Below, piece by piece: positions 9,060 to 18,329 of a stretch of DNA of 64,000 bases. Source of the stretch: Acidisoma sp. L85 (lineage in GTDB: Bacteria > Pseudomonadota > Alphaproteobacteria > Acetobacterales > Acetobacteraceae). Numbering within the stretch: position 1 is the first letter of the stretch; the number at the start of each line of letters is the position of its first letter. The stretch lies in NCBI RefSeq assembly GCF_009765865.1, contig NZ_LMUQ01000073.1, positions 91,944-155,943 of the forward strand, read 5' to 3'. The position numbers and the translations under genes were made by a program. The notes beneath the pieces are model-generated. The model did not search any database. It was not told the DNA's origin and was given only the letters and a program-made list of their open reading frames with translations.

Positions 9060-9674
9060 TTATCGTCCCAGCCAGATCTTGACACGCGAGATATCGTCCT
9101 GGGTCAAACCATGGCCCGCTGGCAGCGTCTCGTGTCGGACTTCTGCGCCGGCCTCAGCGTAAATTGCCGCGAGCCGCGCGGCATTTTCCGCCGGCACGAC
9201 GGGGTCGCGCGCGCCCGACAGAATGAGAACCGGCGTTCCCGCAAGCTTTGCCGGCGGGGCCTCGGCAAGCGGCACCATCGCCCGCAACAGTGCTGCTCCC
9301 GCTAGGACGCCCGGGTGAAGGAGCAGCACGGCAGCGGCGATATTCGCTCCATTCGAGAAGCCGATCCCTACCGGCGCCGAGACGCCATAGGCGTCACGCG
9401 CCTCGACGACGAAGGTGGCGAGGTCGGCCGCGCGCCGCCGCACATCCGCCTCGTCGAATACGCCCTCCGCTAGGCGGCGAAAGAAGCGCGGCATACCGCC
9501 TTCCAGGACCTGACCGCGCGGCGACAGCAAGGCTGCGCCGGGCGAGATGCGCTCGCCCAAGCCGAGAAGATCAGTCTCATCGCCCCCAGTGCCGTGCAGC
9601 AACAACAGCGGTGCCAGACCGGTGACCGCCGCCGGCTGGAACCGATGCACGAAGGACAGAGTAGTTTGTGACAT
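9060..9674 (-). CDS. alpha/beta hydrolase (MhqD-like phospholipase/carboxylesterase)
   Basis: About 204 residues of the phospholipase/carboxylesterase (Abhydrolase_2) family: LLLLHGTGGDETDL at the start, nucleophile GIGFSNGANIA, acid SGARDPVVP, and histidine PAGHGLTQDD. An ATG at 9683 sits almost on top of the AGGA ribosome site, while the ATG at 9674 has nine-base spacing and is preferred. It follows the VOC dioxygenase gene by about 40 nt on the same strand. Such pairs (mhqO-mhqD in Bacillus and many proteobacterial analogues) respond to quinones and hydroquinones; here that role is inference from pairing. Confidence 0.85.
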   Translation of the reverse strand: MSQTTLSFVHRFQPAAVTGLAPLLLLHGTGGDETDLLGLGERISPGAALLSPRGQVLEGGMPRFFRRLAEGVFDEADVRRRAADLATFVVEARDAYGVSAPVGIGFSNGANIAAAVLLLHPGVLAGAALLRAMVPLAEAPPAKLAGTPVLILSGARDPVVPAENAARLAAIYAEAGAEVRHETLPAGHGLTQDDISRVKIWLGR

Positions 9675-9715
9675 GCGCGTCATTCCTTCTTCGCGCTATC
9701 AGCCTCGCTTCGCCT

Positions 9716-10645
9716 TCACGCTAGTACCGGCAACACCTTCTCGATCCGCGCCCGGTCCCGCTCAAGGAAGCTCGGCAACTTCAAAGCCTCCCCAAGAGAA
9801 GCGAGTGGCTCATCCACGGCGAAGCCAGGAATGTCGGTCGCGATCTCGAACAGCACGCCGCCGGGTTCGCGGAAATAGACGGAACGGAAGTAGCAACGAT
9901 CGAGCTGCTCGGTCGTTCGGATTCCGTGGCTTTGGCTGAGCTTACGAACCATGGCGGCCTGCACCGCGTCATCGGCCGCGCGGAAGGCAACATGGTGCAC
10001 GCTGCCACCGCCCATCCGGCCTGACGGGGCATTCTCGTCAGCCTGAAGATCAACGACACCGCCGAGACGCTCCGCGACGCGGAACCGCGTCCGGCCGTTC
10101 TCCTGACCTTCCTGGGTGAAGCCAAAGACGTCCCGCAGGATGCCAGCCGTCGCCTCTATGTCGCGCAGCAACAAGCTTATGCCGTGGAAACCGCGGATGG
10201 CATGCGCAGCAGGCACTCCGCCCGCGGCAAAGGCCGGTTCGTCCTCGATGCCATCGACCCCGACCAGGGCAAGGGACAGCCCATCCGGATCCTTGAAGGC
10301 CAGAACGGTTTCGCCGAAGCGAGCAACAGGGGCTTCATGCGGCGCGCCTGCCGCAACCAGCCGCTCCAGCCAGAAGCTGATGGCCGCACGAGGCACGCGA
10401 AACGCGGTTTCCTGCGTTTCACCTGAACCGGGCTTGCCCGGCGCCACATGATTCCAGGGGAAGAAGGTCAGGATTGTGCCAGGCTGGCCACCCTCGTCGC
10501 CGTAATAGAGGTGGTAGGTTCCAGGATCGTCGAAATTGACGGTCTTCTTGATCAGCCGGAGCCCAAGTGTTTCCGTATAGAAGCCAAGGTTGCGGCGAGC
10601 CGGGCCGCTGATCGCCGTGACATGGTGAAGGCCAACGCTTGTCAT
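9716..10645 (-). CDS. ring-cleaving dioxygenase, VOC family (MhqO-like)
   Basis: A 309-residue protein with two vicinal-oxygen-chelate repeats: the first opens MTSVGLHHVTAISG with GFYTETLGLRL, the second has GFHGISLLLRDIEATAG. Metal-ligand positions HHVT, VHHVAFRA and FREPGGVLFEIATD are in place. This is the MhqO / glyoxalase-type ring-cleaving dioxygenase family implicated in hydroquinone removal. GGAG lies nine bases before the ATG. It is the first gene of a two-gene unit with the hydrolase downstream, and a LysR regulator gene lies immediately upstream on the same strand. Confidence 0.88.
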   Translation of the reverse strand: MTSVGLHHVTAISGPARRNLGFYTETLGLRLIKKTVNFDDPGTYHLYYGDEGGQPGTILTFFPWNHVAPGKPGSGETQETAFRVPRAAISFWLERLVAAGAPHEAPVARFGETVLAFKDPDGLSLALVGVDGIEDEPAFAAGGVPAAHAIRGFHGISLLLRDIEATAGILRDVFGFTQEGQENGRTRFRVAERLGGVVDLQADENAPSGRMGGGSVHHVAFRAADDAVQAAMVRKLSQSHGIRTTEQLDRCYFRSVYFREPGGVLFEIATDIPGFAVDEPLASLGEALKLPSFLERDRARIEKVLPVLA

Positions 10646-10777
10646 GTTGAGAATCTCCGTAGCGCATGGATGTTGAAGCCTCGCGCCACCGACAGAATGG
10701 GCCCTCTCAACAGACCCTAAAATAGAAACAATCGAAACTATTTGTTTCCAATTTGAGTTGATGCCGACTCCTTTGCC

Positions 10778-11713
10778 TCAGGCAGCATCCTCCACCTGAT
10801 CAACCACTGCCCACGGCACGGTGGATAAGTGCCGCACCAGGAAGCCGACCAAAGCTGTTACGCGCTCAGGCCGCTGGCCGCCCGGCGGGCTGACCACGTT
10901 CACCGCGATGGGCGCCAAAGACCAGTCCGGCATCACGGCCTCCAGCCGCTGGGCCGCCAGATCTCGCCAAACGACGAATTCTGGTTGGATCGCGACTCCG
11001 AGACCGGCGAGCAGTGCGGGCATCAGAGCATCCGCATTATTGGCCCGTAGCGGCCCTGACGGCGTGACAACGAACTCCTCGCCGGACTCATGGAGGAATC
11101 GCCAACGGTCGCGCGTCGGCAGGTAGGCATAGCCGAGGCAAGCATGCGTTTCGAGGTCGCGAGGATGCTCGGGGCGTCCGGCGCGGTCGAAATAGCTCCT
11201 CGCGCCAACCAGATGCCGACGGACCTGACACAATCGCCTGACCTTGAGCGTCGAGTCTGGCAATGTCGCGATCCGCACGGCCAGATCAAAGCCGCCATCG
11301 ATCAGATCGACTTGGTCGTCGCTTAGATGCAATTCGACAGAAACTTGCGGATAGGCTTCGAGGAACGACGGCAGCAGCGGTGCCACATGGGTTACGCCGA
11401 AGGACATTGGCACCGCGAAGTGCACGGTGCCGCGCGGCGTCGCGGATTCCGCAATCGCATCCGCTTCGGCCGACTGCCCAGCGGCTAGAATTCGCGCCGC
11501 GCCCTCAGACGCTCGGCGTCCGGCCTCCGTAAGAGAGAGGCGCCGCGTCGTCCGGTGAAACAAGGGTGTTGCGATGCGGGCCTCCAGACGAGCGATCGCT
11601 TTTGAGACTGTCGCCTTCGAAAGGCCGAGCTCGGTCGCGGCGCGACCAAAGGACTGCCGCTCCGCGACTTTCGAGAAGATTGCCCAGGCTTCGAAGTCTG
11701 GCAGCGTTCCCAC
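10778..11713 (-). CDS. LysR-family transcriptional regulator
   Basis: A 311-residue regulator with a GTG start. The N-terminal winged HTH is clear (SFGRAATELGLSKATVSKAI, then ARIATPLFHRTTRRLSLTEAG) and a periplasmic-binding-like effector domain follows (VHFAVPMSFGVTHVAPLLP, GFDLAVRIATLPDS). It sits 132 bp upstream of the VOC dioxygenase gene in the same orientation. That gap carries an AT-rich stretch with imperfect GAAAC/GTTTC symmetry (about 10723-10750), a reasonable LysR operator candidate. Control of the dioxygenase-hydrolase unit is inferred from proximity. Confidence 0.88.
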   Translation of the reverse strand: MGTLPDFEAWAIFSKVAERQSFGRAATELGLSKATVSKAIARLEARIATPLFHRTTRRLSLTEAGRRASEGAARILAAGQSAEADAIAESATPRGTVHFAVPMSFGVTHVAPLLPSFLEAYPQVSVELHLSDDQVDLIDGGFDLAVRIATLPDSTLKVRRLCQVRRHLVGARSYFDRAGRPEHPRDLETHACLGYAYLPTRDRWRFLHESGEEFVVTPSGPLRANNADALMPALLAGLGVAIQPEFVVWRDLAAQRLEAVMPDWSLAPIAVNVVSPPGGQRPERVTALVGFLVRHLSTVPWAVVDQVEDAA

Positions 11714-11778
11714 GGTTTTCTCCCGCGCCCGGGTCGGATCTTATCGAGCGGAAGGCTTCGCCTCCTTCGCTCGCGCGA

Positions 11779-12447
11779 TCAGGCGGTCAACTCCTGAATC
11801 TCGCGCACCATCGCCTCGGTCGTGACTTGCCTGCAGTATCCGCTATTCAACCGGAACGTCCAGTCGTGACGATCACGCGTCAGGGTCGCGCACGCATCGG
11901 TGACCGCGGTGACGAGATAGCCGAGATCGCAAGCATCGCGGATCGCGGAATCGATGCATTGATCGGTCAACATGCCAGCAATCATGAGCGAACGCACGCC
12001 GAGGTTACGCAAAATATAGTCAATATTGGTTGAGATGAAGACCGAGGATGAGGTTTTGGGAATCACCATCTCGTCCTCGACCGGAGCGATTTCGTCGAGA
12101 ACGCGACCATCCCACGATCCGCGCGGAACATTGAAGCCGCTGACTTTGTAGTCGAGGCTGCGATCGCGCCCGTCCTTAGTCAGGCTTTCGATGACGGTAT
12201 AGAGAACTTCGATGCCGGCCTTCCTACAGGCAAGCTGCAGTCGGCGCATATTGGGAACCGCGATCTCGCTCGCCGTACGGAAAAACTCGCCATACACCAC
12301 GTCGCGTTGTGCGGCGGTCATCCCGCTATACTCGCCTCCGTCGCTCCGGGCGTTGTAGTTCTGGACATCGACAATCAGAAGAGCGGCGTGTGCCGGATCG
12401 ATGGGAACTTCGCGACTGAGGGCATTTGATTCTGAGGGCGCACTCAT
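11779..12447 (-). CDS. isochorismatase-family cysteine hydrolase
   Basis: A 222-residue isochorismatase-like hydrolase with the catalytic triad of cysteine amidohydrolases: Asp in LLIVDVQNYNA, Lys in EMVIPKTSSSVF and Cys in GMLTDQCIDSA. Cysteine-containing members hydrolyse carbamates, ureido compounds, nicotinamide or biuret-like amides, unlike true isochorismatases, which lack the Cys. GAGGTAGGT directly precedes the ATG. It lies 64 bp downstream of a glutamine-synthetase-like gene on the same strand, so the two probably form an operon for an N-containing substrate. Confidence 0.87.
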   Translation of the reverse strand: MSAPSESNALSREVPIDPAHAALLIVDVQNYNARSDGGEYSGMTAAQRDVVYGEFFRTASEIAVPNMRRLQLACRKAGIEVLYTVIESLTKDGRDRSLDYKVSGFNVPRGSWDGRVLDEIAPVEDEMVIPKTSSSVFISTNIDYILRNLGVRSLMIAGMLTDQCIDSAIRDACDLGYLVTAVTDACATLTRDRHDWTFRLNSGYCRQVTTEAMVREIQELTA

Positions 12448-12511
12448 ACCTACCTCTTCAACATTGCTAATAGGACTGTACTACAGGCGATGAAATGCTG
12501 GCTTCGCGGGC

Positions 12512-13816
12512 TCAATAGACTTGCACGTATCGGTCGCATACGGCCTGCTCGCTCAGGCCCGCGAGCGCCTCCAGTTCGGAGCGCTTGAGCTGCACATAGG
12601 CGGCGTGCAGCCTCGGTCCCATCCATTCGCGCACCGTCTCAGAGGCTTCAAGTAGACTGATTGCGGCATCGAGCGATGTCGGCAGCCCCGATGTCTCTGC
12701 GTCACTATCGCCTGTGCCGTGGCCAGGGGGCGGAGCCTGCCGGGGCAGAGTCATCTTGCGTCGTATCCCTTCAAGCCCCGCATGAACGACGGCGCCGAGA
12801 GCCATATACGGGCTGCTGGTGGCATCCGCCACGCGATATTCCACGTTGAACTTGCGTGCGGCATCGGCTGCGGAACTTGGTGCGAATACGGGGCACAAGC
12901 GCAACGCGGCGCCGCGATCACCGTCGCGAAAGTCAATCTGCGTGGGCGCCCAGCGACCTGGAGTCAATCGATAGTAGGATGCGATCGAAGCAGCGGTAAG
13001 GGCGGTTATGGCGGGCAAGTGGCTCAGCACACCAGAGACAAAAGCGGATCCTATGTCGGAAAGACAGTGAGTTGAGGATGCATCCGGCATGACCGGGCGG
13101 CCCGCCTGATCGAGCAAGCTGAAATGGATATGGGTCCCGTTGCCTGTGCCGGTCGGTGTCATCATGGGGGCAAAGATGGCATCGTGGCCGAGCTGGTGTG
13201 CCACCGCGCGCGTAAGCTCGCGAACGATGACGGCTTCGTCCGCTGCCCGCAATCCAGGCTTTGGCCCAACTGTCACCTCGAATTGGCGCAGCCCATATTC
13301 CGGCAGAAAACTGTCGGGTATCACGCCGGCCGACCGAATCGCGCCCATCAGCGTTTCGCCGAAGACGCCCTGACCGCGAAACCGCCGGATACCGTAACTT
13401 GTCGGCAGTGCCTCATCGATACCAGTGTAGACGAACTCATGCTCGAACGCGGCGATCAGTTCGACCCCGGCTTCTTGCCGCAGCGCTGCCAGCCCTCGCT
13501 TCAAGAACTCGCGCGGGCAGCATTCCCAGGGAGTCCGGTCCATCGTCAGGAGATCGCCGAGGCAGAAGCGCTCGCCATCCTCATCTGAGAAAGCAATATC
13601 GACTAAACTGCTCGGATCCGGCACCAGCATCAAATCGCCAGCGGTTCCAAAAGACGTCGAGAATATCGGACCGAACGCCGACATCATGATGTTGCTATGC
13701 GTGTAGCCGACCCCCGTCGCTAGCCGCTGCTGCAAGTCCTCGACGGGAAATGCTTTTCCTCGCACCTGTCCGGAAAGATCGCAGGTCGCGACAAATATAA
13801 GCTTCTCCCGCCTCAT
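12512..13816 (-). CDS. glutamine synthetase family protein (gamma-glutamyl ligase-like)
   Basis: Start placed at ATG 13816, which has GGAG six bases upstream; the longer ATG 13855 lacks a ribosome site. The 434-residue product carries the GS fold: catalytic-domain glutamates in AAFEHEFVYTG, the His-containing loop GTGNGTHIHFSLLDQAG, substrate loop YYRLTPGRWAPTQIDF and the EYRVADATSSPYMAL segment. Sequence and length fit the PuuA-like class that joins glutamate to amines better than the housekeeping GlnA, and it differs from the type III enzyme at 35392. It is divergent from the creatininase gene and upstream of the isochorismatase-fold hydrolase. Amine substrate unknown. Confidence 0.85.
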   Translation of the reverse strand: MRREKLIFVATCDLSGQVRGKAFPVEDLQQRLATGVGYTHSNIMMSAFGPIFSTSFGTAGDLMLVPDPSSLVDIAFSDEDGERFCLGDLLTMDRTPWECCPREFLKRGLAALRQEAGVELIAAFEHEFVYTGIDEALPTSYGIRRFRGQGVFGETLMGAIRSAGVIPDSFLPEYGLRQFEVTVGPKPGLRAADEAVIVRELTRAVAHQLGHDAIFAPMMTPTGTGNGTHIHFSLLDQAGRPVMPDASSTHCLSDIGSAFVSGVLSHLPAITALTAASIASYYRLTPGRWAPTQIDFRDGDRGAALRLCPVFAPSSAADAARKFNVEYRVADATSSPYMALGAVVHAGLEGIRRKMTLPRQAPPPGHGTGDSDAETSGLPTSLDAAISLLEASETVREWMGPRLHAAYVQLKRSELEALAGLSEQAVCDRYVQVY

Positions 13817-14091
13817 TCCGTACTCCAAACTTCCATATGACCGGAGCACAGACATCGGCTGCGGCTGAAACGAGCGTCATGGACATGATACGCCATCCGT
13901 CGGCCCACATCCTGTCACAGCCCCTCTGCGAGGAGTCAACCGTTTCAGCGCCGCACGGGCAAGGGCTTGCCAACGCGCTCGGAGGAGGCGAAGCTTTGTC
14001 TGGCTTGTCTGCCGACAGTCGATCGGATCGCGTAACCGATGATCGAAGACCAGCGGCGCCTGTAAGCGATCCCGCTCGCGATGGAGATATC

Positions 14092-14793
14092 ATGAAACTC
14101 GACACGATGAACTGGATGCAGGTCGAGAGCTATCTGCAGGCCGGCAATCGCTGCGTCGTGCCCTTGGGTAGTACGGAACAACATGCGCAGCTTAGCCTGT
14201 CTGTCGATAGCATACTCAGCGAGCGCGTCGCGGCCGAAGCCGCCGAACCTCTGGGCGTGCCGGTCTTCCCGGTTCTTGCCTATGGGATCACGCCCTATTT
14301 TCTGGCTTATCCGGGAACGGTGACGTTGCGGATGGAAACCTATCTGCGAGTGGTGCGGGATATTCTCGACAGTCTCGCCCGAGCCGGCTTTCGCCGCATC
14401 CTGCTGTGCAACGGCCATGGTGGCAATACACCGGCCGCGAGCTTGGCAACTGAATGGATGGTGGACAATCCCGGCTGCCGCGTTCGGTTCCATAGCTGGT
14501 GGAACGCGCCGCGAACCTTGGAAAAGGTGCAACAGACCGACCCGGTGGCGTCACATGCGTCCTGGATGGAAAATTTCCCCTGGACGCGGCTGCCTAATAT
14601 GCGTGGGCCGGAGGAAGCCAAGCCAATGACCGATCTCGACCGGTTGAAGCTTTTGGACGCCGGCGAAGTGCGCGCGACGCTTGGTGACGGCAATTTCGGC
14701 GGCCGCTATCAGCGCAGCGATGAGGACATGCTGGCGATTTGGCAGGTCGCCGTCGAGGAGACCCGCGCCTTCATCGAAGGACCGTGGGAGTGA
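14092..14793 (+). CDS. creatininase family protein
   Basis: Start set at ATG 14092 with GGAGAT just upstream, giving 233 residues; the longer reading overlaps the divergent gene's promoter region. Metal-binding segments of the creatinine amidohydrolase family are readable: VPLGSTEQHAQLSLSVDS and CNGHGGNTPA. Family members hydrolyse cyclic or linear amides (creatinine, or formamides such as FAPy in the MftE/ArfB branch) with Zn or Mn. A following SDR gene starts 46 bp downstream. The substrate is not predictable, but the surrounding gene set is consistent with amide or guanidino breakdown. Confidence 0.88.
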   Translation: MKLDTMNWMQVESYLQAGNRCVVPLGSTEQHAQLSLSVDSILSERVAAEAAEPLGVPVFPVLAYGITPYFLAYPGTVTLRMETYLRVVRDILDSLARAGFRRILLCNGHGGNTPAASLATEWMVDNPGCRVRFHSWWNAPRTLEKVQQTDPVASHASWMENFPWTRLPNMRGPEEAKPMTDLDRLKLLDAGEVRATLGDGNFGGRYQRSDEDMLAIWQVAVEETRAFIEGPWE

Positions 14794-14839
14794 GGGGAGG
14801 GGTTCTTGCCGGACTAGCTGCTGTGTCGGCCACCGCCTG

Positions 14840-15595
14840 ATGCACATCGGTTTCAAGGGGCGTCGCGCGGTGGTCACCGGGGCCGGGCATGGCATTGGTC
14901 GCGGCATTGCTCAGGCTTTCGCGGGCCTCGGCGCCGAGACCTTGGCGCTCGATATCAACGCTGAGGGCTTGCTGGAGACGGGGCGCTTCACGGCGACCGA
15001 TGGCGGATCCCTGGTGACGGAAGTTCTGGACACAACCGATGTGGCCGCCACGCAGGCCATCATCCGCGCCTTCGGCAGGGTCGATATTCTCGTCTACAGC
15101 GCCGGCGGAGTGCGCGGCCAGGTCGGCAAGGCCGCTGAGGCGGTCACGCCGGAGGAATGGCAGTCGATCTTGGCCGTCAACTTGACGGGCGCCTTCGTGT
15201 CGGCCCAGGCGGTCATCCCGAGCATGAAGGCGGCGGGGAGGGGAAGGATAGTCACCATCTCCAGCGGCGCGGGTTTAGGGGTAAGCCTGACCGGCATCCA
15301 ATCCTACGCCGCAGCCAAGGCCGGCGAGATCGGTTTGACCCGGCAATTGGCCCACGAACTCGGACCCTTCGGAATAACGGTGAACAGCGTCGCCCCCGGC
15401 TTCGTCCGCTCCAACCCGGCGAGTGAGCTTCAGTGGAAGGCCTACGGTCCGGAAGGCCAACGGCGGTTGATCGAAGGGATCGCCTTGCGGCGGCTGGGAA
15501 GCGTCGAGGACATCCTCAGCGCCGTGCTGTTCCTCGCAAGCGATTACGCGAGCTGGATCACTGGCCAGACACTGAGCGTCGACGGCGGTAAATGA
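14840..15595 (+). CDS. SDR family oxidoreductase
   Basis: A 251-residue classical short-chain dehydrogenase. TGAGHGIGRGIA is the nucleotide-binding loop, YSAGG replaces NNAG, the catalytic serine lies in TISSGAGLG and the YAAAK motif is complete; the C terminus GQTLSVDGGK is standard. An acidic residue after the second strand (LALDINAEG) favours NAD over NADP. Upstream in-frame codons overlap the creatininase gene and look non-coding, so ATG 14840 is used. Probably cotranscribed with the creatininase-family gene. Substrate unknown. Confidence 0.87.
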   Translation: MHIGFKGRRAVVTGAGHGIGRGIAQAFAGLGAETLALDINAEGLLETGRFTATDGGSLVTEVLDTTDVAATQAIIRAFGRVDILVYSAGGVRGQVGKAAEAVTPEEWQSILAVNLTGAFVSAQAVIPSMKAAGRGRIVTISSGAGLGVSLTGIQSYAAAKAGEIGLTRQLAHELGPFGITVNSVAPGFVRSNPASELQWKAYGPEGQRRLIEGIALRRLGSVEDILSAVLFLASDYASWITGQTLSVDGGK

Positions 15596-15735
15596 CGGCT
15601 CACGCGGTGGCGCGTCCAAGAGTTGAGGGTGACTTTTGTTGCGGCGGCTTGCCTGTTTTGTAAGCTCGCTGCCGCCAAATTAAACAGTCTTCGAGCACTT
15701 ACTGGTTCGTCACAAAAGATCGGCCAGTATATCGT

Positions 15736-15765
15736 TTGACTCGCTTTGCGGCCTGCTTCTACCGT
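15736..15765 (+). promoter_or_regulatory. possible sigma-70 promoter of the ABC importer operon
   Basis: TTGACT at 15736-15741 and TACCGT at 15760-15765 are separated by 18 bases and lie about 35-60 bp ahead of the ATG of the binding-protein gene. An imperfect inverted repeat rich in GCGGC/GCCGC sits further upstream near 15638-15676. Read by eye only. Confidence 0.3.
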
Positions 15766-15798
15766 TAGCTTGGACGAAATGATCCGGGACGGACACTC

Positions 15799-17382
15799 AT
15801 GAAGTCGATGCTGCTGCGAACCGCCCTGACCCTGGGCGCTCTCCTCACAACATCGGCCGCCTATGCGGCGCCGGTCACTGGTGGCACGCTGAATTTCGCG
15901 CGCAACGCCGACTCTCAGTTGCTGGATCCCGTCCTCAACAATGCAAATGTCGACATCTGGATCCTGACCAACCTCTACAGCACGCTGCTGCTGCCTTCCG
16001 CGGACGGTAAATCAGTTATACCTGGTTTGGCGACATCCTGGACGCCCTCGGCCGACGGCAAGACACTCACACTCAAACTGCGCCCTGGCGTAAAGTTCGC
16101 CGATGGAAGCCCGGTGACAACGGATGATATTATCTGGTCGCTGACAAGGGCGGTCGATCCGAAGAACGGCATCTGGAACTTCCTTCTCGCTTCCGTGGCG
16201 AGTGTGAAAGCGGAGGGCGACGACACGATTGTCCTCTCGCTGAAGAATCCCGATCCCAGCTTGCCCGCGGCACTGGCGACCTTCAATTCCGCGATCATGC
16301 CGCACAAGCTCTTCGAAGCCGCCAAGGGCGGGACCGATGCCGAAAAGGCCCAGAACTTTGCCGAGCACCCGATCGGCAGCGGGCCGTTCGTTCTGGCATC
16401 CTGGCAGCGCGGCAGCCACATGGTGCTGAAGCGGAATCCTTATTACTGGAAGAAGGATGAGGCCGGACAACAGTTGCCGTATCTCGACGAGGTCAATCTG
16501 ACAGTCGTGCCAGATGACGCCACGCGCATCTTGCAGTTGAAAGCAGGGCAGATCGACGCAACCGAGTTTGTGCCATACGAGCGCGCGCATGAGTTGCAGG
16601 GCGACACCAATCTGACCATGGACCTCTTCCCCTCCACGCAAATCACCTATCTCCAGCTCAATGCCGACCCGAAGTTGAACGACGGCACACCGAACCCGCT
16701 TTCGAACGAGAAGGTGCGCCAGGCGCTGAATTACGCCATAAGCAAAAAGGCGGTGATTCAAGTCGTCACGCATGGCTTGGGTACGCCTATGCATTCCTTT
16801 ATGCCGTCAACGACGCCGCTCTATGCGGATCTCGGTCCCGCCTACAGCTTTGACATGAAGAAGGCGAAGGCTCTGCTAACGGAGGCGGGCTTCCCGAATG
16901 GGTTTAGCCTGACAGCTTTCGCGCAGGCCGGCAAAGCGAACGATTCCTCGACACTCGCCACTTTGCAGCAGATGTGGGGGCAGTTGGGCGTGAAGCTCAG
17001 CATCCAGCAAATGGACCTGCCCACCATGGATGCGCGGCAGCACAAGAGCGACTACCAGATCCGCACCGCCTATTGGACGAACGACATCGCCGATCCGAAC
17101 GAGATCACCTCCTATTTCGCTTATTTCCCCAATATCAGGAATCAGTTCAGCGGCTGGCAGGATGCCCGCACGGACAAGCTGTTCCTGCAGAGCCAGGTCG
17201 AACTCGACCCCGCCAAACGTGTCGCGGAATACAAAGAGCTGCAGCAAATTTACGTCGCCGGTGCGCCGATGTTCTTCCTTTATGAAAGCCCATTCGCCGC
17301 CGCCACGCGGAAAAACGTCATCGGCTTTCGGCAGAGCCCGCTCGGCAATGATATGTTCGAGGCGGCGTATATCGAGAAGTAA
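15799..17382 (+). CDS. ABC transporter substrate-binding protein, family 5 (peptide/opine type)
   Basis: A 527-residue periplasmic binding protein with a signal peptide (MLLRTALTLGALLTTSAAYA, mature from APVTGG). The family 5 (DppA/OppA-like) signature region is clear: GLATSWTPSADGKTLTLKLR, GVKFADGSPVTTDDIIWS, and later NPYYWKKDEAGQQLPYLDEV. It is first of five tightly packed genes encoding a complete importer (binding protein, two permeases, two ATPases). Such importers carry di/oligopeptides, opines, nickel chelates or amine-containing conjugates; surrounding hydrolases favour an amide or guanidino-compound ligand, as inference. Confidence 0.9.
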   Translation: MKSMLLRTALTLGALLTTSAAYAAPVTGGTLNFARNADSQLLDPVLNNANVDIWILTNLYSTLLLPSADGKSVIPGLATSWTPSADGKTLTLKLRPGVKFADGSPVTTDDIIWSLTRAVDPKNGIWNFLLASVASVKAEGDDTIVLSLKNPDPSLPAALATFNSAIMPHKLFEAAKGGTDAEKAQNFAEHPIGSGPFVLASWQRGSHMVLKRNPYYWKKDEAGQQLPYLDEVNLTVVPDDATRILQLKAGQIDATEFVPYERAHELQGDTNLTMDLFPSTQITYLQLNADPKLNDGTPNPLSNEKVRQALNYAISKKAVIQVVTHGLGTPMHSFMPSTTPLYADLGPAYSFDMKKAKALLTEAGFPNGFSLTAFAQAGKANDSSTLATLQQMWGQLGVKLSIQQMDLPTMDARQHKSDYQIRTAYWTNDIADPNEITSYFAYFPNIRNQFSGWQDARTDKLFLQSQVELDPAKRVAEYKELQQIYVAGAPMFFLYESPFAAATRKNVIGFRQSPLGNDMFEAAYIEK

Positions 17383-17396
17383 ATCGGGGTCGCGTT

Positions 17397-18329
17397 ATGC
17401 TCGCGAGGATCCCTGGACGGCTGTTGCAAATCATCCCGACGCTCATACTGATTGGCGTCGTCGTCTTTGTCTTGCTTCGGCTCCTGCCGGGCGATCCGGC
17501 CAGCGCTTTGCTCGGCAATCGGGCAACACCTGAATCGCTAGCCCGCATCAACGCCCAGATGGGCTTCGACAAGCCTATCTGGGTGCAGTTTCTCCTGTTC
17601 CTCGGGCGCCTGGCTCATGGCGATCTAGGCGTCTCGGTCACTGAGCGCATTCCTGTGACGCGGGTCATTTTGCAACGGCTCCCTGTTACTCTGTGTCTGG
17701 TAGGTTTTGCCGCCGTGATCGCGCTTGTGCTGGCGCTACCTTTGGCCTTTGTTGCCGCTCTGCGACAGAACCGCTTGCCCGATTTGGCGCTGCGCGGGCT
17801 GTTCCAGATCGGCTTGTCTTCGCCTGTCTTCTACATCGGGCTTCTCCTGCTGGGTTTCCTCGGCGCGCGCCTGCATTGGTTTCCTGTTGGCGGTCTCGGT
17901 CAGGGCTTCTGGGGCGCCGTTTATCACCTCATCCTGCCGGCCTTTACCCTGGCCTTGAGTTTGGCGGCGGTGCTGATGCGCAACCTGAGAAGTGCGATCA
18001 TCGGTGTGCTGCGGGCGGACTACGTCGATTTCGCGCGCGCGAAAGGGATTACTCCCTGGCGCGTGCTCACGGGTCACGTTCTGCGCAACTCGCTCATCAC
18101 CACGGTCGCGCTCTTCGGCTTGAATATCGGCGTGTTGCTCGGGAATTCCGTCATAACGGAGAACGTCTTCGCGGTGCCGGGTATCGGTGGGTTGCTTGTC
18201 GACGCGATCTTTGGCCGCGACTACCCTGTCGTACAGGGAGTAACACTGGTCCTCGCCGTGTTGGTTTCCCTGGTTTTCCTCGCGACTGATCTCATGGAAA
18301 GCTGGCTTGATCCGCGGCTGCACGCATGA
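17397..18329 (+). CDS. ABC transporter permease (DppB type)
   Basis: A 310-residue inner-membrane permease beginning 14 bp after the binding-protein gene. It has the N-terminal DppB signature (IPTLILIGVVVFVLLRLLPG, then PGDPASALLGNRATPE), six or so hydrophobic segments, and the EAA-type loop DYVDFARAKGITPWRVLTGH, which docks on the ATPases. The stop overlaps the next start by 4 bp (ATGA), indicating translational coupling. Confidence 0.92.
   Translation: MLARIPGRLLQIIPTLILIGVVVFVLLRLLPGDPASALLGNRATPESLARINAQMGFDKPIWVQFLLFLGRLAHGDLGVSVTERIPVTRVILQRLPVTLCLVGFAAVIALVLALPLAFVAALRQNRLPDLALRGLFQIGLSSPVFYIGLLLLGFLGARLHWFPVGGLGQGFWGAVYHLILPAFTLALSLAAVLMRNLRSAIIGVLRADYVDFARAKGITPWRVLTGHVLRNSLITTVALFGLNIGVLLGNSVITENVFAVPGIGGLLVDAIFGRDYPVVQGVTLVLAVLVSLVFLATDLMESWLDPRLHA

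Noticed and set aside
16012..16794. Long minus-strand open frame inside the ABC binding-protein gene
   Set aside because: Antisense shadow of a clear family 5 binding protein in GC-rich DNA. Many other long antisense frames in the window were discarded for the same reason.
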